In this document: piece by piece, positions 17,232 to 20,709 of the stretch
Numbering within the stretch: the first letter of the stretch is position 1
Layout: each line of letters starts with the position of its first letter
Source: Candidatus Aenigmatarchaeota archaeon
Lineage (GTDB): Archaea; Aenigmatarchaeota; Aenigmatarchaeia; QMZS01
Assembly (NCBI GenBank): GCA_021163805.1
Contig: JAGGTL010000023.1
Coordinates: forward strand, 1-20,709
Reading direction: 5' to 3'
DNA length: 20,709 nt
The notes under the pieces: model-generated
Databases searched by the model: none
Told to the model about the DNA's origin: nothing
The model's input: the letters and a program-made list of their open reading frames with translations, nothing else
Position numbers and translations under genes: made by a program

Positions 17232-17242
17232 ATCTTAAATTC

Positions 17243-17256
17243 GAATAAAATTTAAT
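17243..17256 (+). promoter_or_regulatory. Possible internal promoter in the 70-base gap
   Basis: The only sizeable gap in the + strand cluster (17232-17301) is almost pure A/T. GAATAAAATTTAAT at 17243-17256 could serve as a BRE/TATA pair about 46 bases before the ATG at 17302. AT-rich DNA gives such matches by chance, so the two coiled-coil genes may have their own promoter or may simply be read through from upstream. Confidence 0.2.
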
Positions 17257-17281
17257 TCTAAAAATGTAAATAATTATTATT

Positions 17282-17292
17282 GGTGTAAAGGT
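17282..17292 (+). promoter_or_regulatory. Ribosome-binding region deciding between TTG 17293 and ATG 17302
   Basis: GGTG at 17282-17285 sits seven bases before a TTG at 17293, while AAAGGT at 17287-17292 sits nine bases before the ATG at 17302. I chose the ATG because it is the stronger start codon and gives an N-terminus of M-K-K-K-T-V-G. The TTG start would add only three residues (M-I-F). Confidence 0.5.
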
Positions 17293-17301
17293 TTGATATT
17301 C

Positions 17302-18846
17302 ATGAAGAAAAAAACCGTCGGAGAGATCTTGAAGGAGGAGGGGATAATAAAAGAAACTGAAGAGAAAGCAGAACCACCGAAAAAAGAAGAAGTGAGAGAA
17401 GCCGAGCTTATTCTTAAAATTGAAAAATTAGCGGGCAAAGTGGAATTGCAGAAAGATATGATTGATAAGTTTAACGATAGACTTTCTTCTATTTCTGAAA
17501 CTGTTGGCGATTTGAGAAGGATGATAATAGACAAAGAAAAATTTTTTGATAACTTAAGCACAGATTTTGAAAAACTGAAAAGTGAAGTGGAAGATGTTGA
17601 ACCTCAAAAAATTGCGAAGAATTTTAAGAAATTTGCCGTAAATTTTGAAAAGACCAATGCCGAGTTGGAGAAGGTAAATTTCAAAATTAAGAATTTGTCA
17701 AATGCTTTTAAAAAAACCGAGGAAAAACTATCAAAAATAAAGGAGCCCGAAGTTATAGCGAAACTTATAGAAAATGCTTCCAAAATAGAATCTAATGTGA
17801 AGGAAAGCCGAAACTATGTGGACAGACTGGTTGGAAAGATAGAAGCGCTGTTCTCCGAATTCACTTCCAGCTTAAACGAAATAAAGAAGGAAAAAGAAAT
17901 TATTTATAAGGATGATGAATTACTTAAGGAATTAGTAAAGGATTTGGATAAAGCTAAAGTAAAATTGGAAAACGAATACACTAAAAAAAATGAATTTGAA
18001 GATTTTGCGAACAGGTTGAAAAGGGAAGTTGATAACTTTTTAAAAGAAAAGTTTGAAATGGTAAAATTCGAGAAGAAAAGTTTAGAAGAACTAGAAAATG
18101 AAAAAGATAATATAAAAGAGCTTCTAAATAAAGTGGAGAAGGAATATAATAAAGGTTCTTTGAGCAAAAGGAGTTACGAAGAATTGGTTAAAACAAATAA
18201 AAAGAGATTGTCGCAGATTGAAACTATCTTGAAAAAATTCACGAGGGACCTTCTTTACGCAGATTTAAAAAATGTGGAGAAAAGAGTAGAGAAAATTTCA
18301 TCACAACTCAAAAGTTTACCAAAGACTGAAGAAATTGCGGAGATAAGAGAGAAGTTTATGAAATTGGAAAATGGATTTTCGAGTTTGGATGGCATATCTG
18401 GTTTGAAAGAAAGACTGGAATATATTGAGATGTTAAAAGACAGTTTGATAGAACAAGAAAAAAGATTAACCAAAATGAGAGAGATGCTGAATGAATTGAT
18501 GAGCACAAAGGAATTAGTAGAAAGTTTGCGGAGAGAAAGAGAAGATATAGAACAAAAGATCAGAAATGAAAGAAGCAGTTTAAGTGCTGTTAAGAAAGAT
18601 ATGTTGAGAATTGAAAGAACGGTCAGAGAACTAGGAAACAAGATGATTGAAACAGAGGATGAAATTAGAAATATAATTAAAACGGGCAAACTCACGCTGG
18701 AGTTCCGTGATCTCAGAGAAAAAGTTAATAATTTGTCTGAAGAAACAAAAGAAGCAAGAGATGAGATTTCTGAGATTAGAAAAGACTTTGACGAAGCCTT
18801 GACGAGAAATCTGCTACTGATAAAAAAATTAATGAGTAAAAAATGA
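17302..18846 (+). CDS. Long cytosolic coiled-coil protein with a SHOCT-like hairpin
   Basis: The protein has 514 residues from the ATG at 17302 (517 from a TTG at 17293). It has no signal peptide, membrane span, cysteine-rich site or nucleotide-binding motif. Almost all of it is charged heptad sequence, so long alpha-helical coiled coils are expected. Residues 68-79 (V-G-D-L-R-R-M-I-I-D-K-E) and 99-108 (V-E-P-Q-K-I-A-K-N-F) remind me of the archaellum accessory FlaC/ArlC family, but this is recall without a search. Residues 278-302 contain Y-N-K-G-S-L-S-K-R-S-Y-E-E-L, a SHOCT-like turn between helices that also occurs at the end of the convergent gene. The last codons overlap the next gene by ATGA. 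A cytosolic scaffold for the membrane ATPase is a reasonable guess. Confidence 0.9.
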   Translation: MKKKTVGEILKEEGIIKETEEKAEPPKKEEVREAELILKIEKLAGKVELQKDMIDKFNDRLSSISETVGDLRRMIIDKEKFFDNLSTDFEKLKSEVEDVEPQKIAKNFKKFAVNFEKTNAELEKVNFKIKNLSNAFKKTEEKLSKIKEPEVIAKLIENASKIESNVKESRNYVDRLVGKIEALFSEFTSSLNEIKKEKEIIYKDDELLKELVKDLDKAKVKLENEYTKKNEFEDFANRLKREVDNFLKEKFEMVKFEKKSLEELENEKDNIKELLNKVEKEYNKGSLSKRSYEELVKTNKKRLSQIETILKKFTRDLLYADLKNVEKRVEKISSQLKSLPKTEEIAEIREKFMKLENGFSSLDGISGLKERLEYIEMLKDSLIEQEKRLTKMREMLNELMSTKELVESLRREREDIEQKIRNERSSLSAVKKDMLRIERTVRELGNKMIETEDEIRNIIKTGKLTLEFRDLREKVNNLSEETKEARDEISEIRKDFDEALTRNLLLIKKLMSKK

Positions 18847-19469
18847 AATGGAGAGAACTTTTGGAGGAAATAGAGGAGAAAATAAACAAAGAGAGAGAAA
18901 TATCAAAAACCGAAGAAATTGATTTTGCAGATTTAAAAAAATTTTCTGAAGATATTGCCGCACTTCAGAAGAAAATTTTTGAGTTGGACCAAAAGTCCAT
19001 AAAACAAGATATTATGTTTGAAAAAATAAGAAAAGAATTATCTGAGTTGTCTATACTAAAAGAAGATATCGAGTATTCTCAAGAAAAGATATCAAAACTA
19101 GAAAAAAGAGTGGAAGAAGATCTGCCGAAGAATCTTTTGCATTTGGAGAAGAAGATAAATATTCTGCCAGAACTTGTAGAAGAAAAAATAAAGGCTATCA
19201 CCGCAGAAAGATTCGAAGTCGTAAAAGAACTAGATAAACGATTGGATTTTCTTGAGGAGCAAGTTGATAGAGCATTCGCAACGATGGGATTTGTGAAAAA
19301 ATCTTCATTTCTGCAAGAATTAAAAAGAAAAATTGAAAATATAGAGAAATCTTATTCAACTCTGTCTGAGAAGGTTAATAAGTTGGTGAATGAGTCGAAA
19401 TTACCTAAAAAAAGCAAAGAGAAGGATATAGAAAAAATAGCCAAGAAAATCAGAAAAAGAAAAACTTAA
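18843..19469 (+). CDS. Small cytosolic coiled-coil protein with basic C-terminal tail
   Basis: The protein has 208 residues and belongs to no family I can name. The ATG at 18843 overlaps the preceding stop (ATGA), which implies translational coupling and a roughly matched supply of the two coiled-coil proteins. Residues 5-25, 34-115 and 120-183 are heptad-rich, with likely breaks near D92-L94-P95 and G149-F150. The last 20 residues are strongly basic (K-K-S-K-E-K-D, then K-K-I-R-K-R-K-T), suitable for contact with nucleic acid, acidic lipid or an acidic partner. There is no signal peptide or membrane span. Its position at the end of the cluster suggests a small partner of the larger coiled-coil protein; that role is inferred. 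Confidence 0.9.
   Translation: MKWRELLEEIEEKINKEREISKTEEIDFADLKKFSEDIAALQKKIFELDQKSIKQDIMFEKIRKELSELSILKEDIEYSQEKISKLEKRVEEDLPKNLLHLEKKINILPELVEEKIKAITAERFEVVKELDKRLDFLEEQVDRAFATMGFVKKSSFLQELKRKIENIEKSYSTLSEKVNKLVNESKLPKKSKEKDIEKIAKKIRKRKT
19452..19464 (-). terminator. T-tract terminator candidate for the convergent - strand gene
   Basis: Read on the - strand, two runs of five T (19460-19464 and 19454-19458) lie 52 to 65 bases past the stop codon of the convergent gene. Archaeal termination often uses U-tracts without a hairpin. These runs also encode the Lys-rich tail of the + strand gene, so they could be a coding by-product. Confidence 0.25.
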
Positions 19470-19497
19470 ACAGATATTTTTCAATAAAATAACGAGA

Positions 19498-19540
19498 TTT
19501 TTATAGCAGGTGTTTTTAAATTATTTTTCTGAATTTTTTT
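19498..19540 (+). terminator. Serial T-tract terminator candidate for the + strand cluster
   Basis: Four T-runs lie just after the stop at 19467-19469: T5 at 19498-19502, T5 at 19513-19517, T5 at 19524-19528 and T7 at 19534-19540. This resembles archaeal U-tract termination; I see no stable hairpin. The last two runs lie within the Lys/Ile-rich end of the convergent gene, so part of the signal may be incidental. Confidence 0.4.
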
Positions 19541-20709
19541 CTCAATTCATCATAAGTTTTCTTTGATATTTTTCCTTCTTTGTACTGCATTTCAATGATT
19601 TCCCATGGAAGTTCCTCTTTTTTTTGCTCTTTTTTTAAGAAAGATCCAAACTTTTTAAAAAGAAGAAATGTGCCAACAACTGTTAAGAGAACAAATGCAA
19701 GTGAAATTAAATAAATCCAAGGAATTTTGGGAACATTTATTTTTGGAACTTCTATTTTCTTTGAAATACAAAATCTGTAATTGGCTTCTTCCATCAGATT
19801 TCTTGCTTCCTCCAGCATTTCTGTCGCCTCTAAATATTTCTGTTCCTCGACATCTCTTTCAGCAATTGAAATCAGTTCGTGGGATCTTTCAAGAAGCTCT
19901 ACACCGTTTTCAATATCCAAACCTTGAGCATTCAATTCAGCAGCCCTGCTTTTCAGCCCTCTAAGAGCCTCTTTTATTTTATTTATTTTAATCTCAAGCA
20001 ATTCTTTTTTTGATCCAACAACAGTTATATTATATATTCTTTCTTTTTTCGTTTCTTCTGAAAAGACACTCAAATTTATTGAATAAGTTTCTCTCTCGGC
20101 ATCTTCTGGAATATCGAATTTTCCAATTAAGTGACCTGTTGCTCCCGGTTCAAGCAATTCAATTTCTCCCACTGTTTTGAACCAATCTTTAATTTTATCT
20201 ATTTTGGCAGAGATTTTGTGCAAATCTTGGTTTCCAGAATTTTTTATTTCCATCAGAATATATCTTGTATCTCCTTTTTCAACCAATAACTCTTCTGGAA
20301 TTATTTTTATTAGATCTAATTTAAAAATTGGTTGAGATGCTGCTACAACGGGCGATACAACCATGGGTGCAGAGGGAATAGAAGATGAAGAAGAAGCTGG
20401 AGAGGAAGAAGCAGAATTTACCAAAAACGTTTTATTTGTATAGATAGAGGGCTGAGTATCGGAGTAAGTTAGTTTAACATTTAAAAAATATTTTCCAGAT
20501 GGTTGATTTGAATAGATAGGCAAACTTCTGTATAGGGTTCTATTCGATCCCGCCCCAACAAAAATGGCTTCTCCATAAACCGAAGCGTATATTTCATCAT
20601 CTTTTGAAATCCAATAATCCAGAGAAACATCTTGAGAAACTTCACCCATATTCTGTATCAATAATTTGAAGTTTAATTTATCGCCCCGCAGAACCTCGCC
20701 TTCAATCTC
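19516..20709 (-). CDS. Single-pass surface protein with Ig-like stalk domains, helical juxtamembrane segment and SHOCT-like tail (5' partial)
   Basis: The frame is open to the right edge, so the start is missing; 397 residues are visible (numbered from 20709). An apparent TTG start at 20661 is only an internal Leu codon. Residues 1-98 are a beta domain (G-K-Y-F-L-N-V-K strand, sequons NRT and NKT). Residues 99-127 are a Ser/Ala/Pro linker. Residues 128-231 are a NEW3-like domain (V-E-K-G-D-T-R-Y, then E-R-E-T-Y-S-I-N-L). Residues 235-312 are helical with Q-K-Y-L-E-A-T-E-M-L-E-E, a TPR-like motif. The TM helix is about 331-351. The cytosolic end (369-397) reads M-Q-Y-K-E-G-K-I-S-K-K-T-Y-D-E-L, a SHOCT-like hairpin. 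The gene is convergent with the + strand cluster across 46 bases. Shared domains and motifs suggest a related component; function is unknown. Confidence 0.92.
   Translation of the reverse strand, partial: EIEGEVLRGDKLNFKLLIQNMGEVSQDVSLDYWISKDDEIYASVYGEAIFVGAGSNRTLYRSLPIYSNQPSGKYFLNVKLTYSDTQPSIYTNKTFLVNSASSSPASSSSSIPSAPMVVSPVVAASQPIFKLDLIKIIPEELLVEKGDTRYILMEIKNSGNQDLHKISAKIDKIKDWFKTVGEIELLEPGATGHLIGKFDIPEDAERETYSINLSVFSEETKKERIYNITVVGSKKELLEIKINKIKEALRGLKSRAAELNAQGLDIENGVELLERSHELISIAERDVEEQKYLEATEMLEEARNLMEEANYRFCISKKIEVPKINVPKIPWIYLISLAFVLLTVVGTFLLFKKFGSFLKKEQKKEELPWEIIEMQYKEGKISKKTYDELRKKFRKII

Noticed and set aside
17302..17360. Type II/IV secretion ATPase N-terminal domain (G-E-I-L-K-E-E-G-I-I resembles GspE/PilB starts)
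   Set aside because: Only about ten residues match and the rest is coiled coil with no GspE fold or P-loop.
17302..18846. SMC/Rad50-type ATPase
   Set aside because: The long coiled coil is suggestive, but there is no Walker A, signature motif or Walker B at either end.
1..20709. tRNA, rRNA, transposase or integrase genes and attachment sites
   Set aside because: None could be recognised; nearly all of the window is accounted for by five protein genes.

Overview
The window looks archaeal and most likely comes from a DPANN-type lineage (Woesearchaeota-, Pacearchaeota- or Aenigmarchaeota-like; the phylum is a guess). Pointers are the AT-rich, AGA/ATA-heavy coding, an AGGTGA Shine-Dalgarno, ATGA stop-start overlaps, very dense N-glycosylation sequons on Ig-like exported domains, a small CGNGxC cysteine module, and a HerA/DUF87-type ATPase. 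There is no RNA gene, transposase, CRISPR array or housekeeping marker to fix the taxonomy.

Bases 1-16410 are one uninterrupted reading frame on the + strand that is already open at the left edge. The visible part is about 5,469 codons (roughly 600 kDa without glycans at ~110 Da per residue). About 5,080 residues form an extracellular rod of some 45-50 beta-sandwich modules in three successive repeat regimes: 1-4190, 5854-8271 and 8275-13860, with a unique block at 4190-5540. A carboxypeptidase-regulatory-like domain, a four-Cys module, a nine-glycine hinge and two membrane-proximal stalk domains follow. One transmembrane helix leads to a cytosolic P-loop motor of the HerA/FtsK superfamily with Walker A, Walker B and ISQ motifs, and a short helical tail.

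Downstream on the same strand are a single-pass membrane protein (16407-17231; overlaps the giant gene by ATGA and has a strong SD), a 514-residue coiled-coil protein (17302-18846) and a 208-residue coiled-coil protein with a basic tail (18843-19469; ATGA overlap). A convergent gene on the - strand (19516-20709, cut at its 5' end by the right edge) encodes another single-pass protein with Ig-like stalk domains, a helical juxtamembrane segment and a SHOCT-like C-terminal tail.

Inference: the four + strand genes encode one envelope-spanning apparatus. A very long glycosylated surface fibre would be joined through one membrane helix to an ATPase ring, with a small membrane partner and two cytosolic coiled-coil proteins. 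The convergent gene shares domains and short motifs with this set and may be a further component. Adhesion, fibre or substrate export, and host or partner contact are all possible; the sequence does not choose among them.
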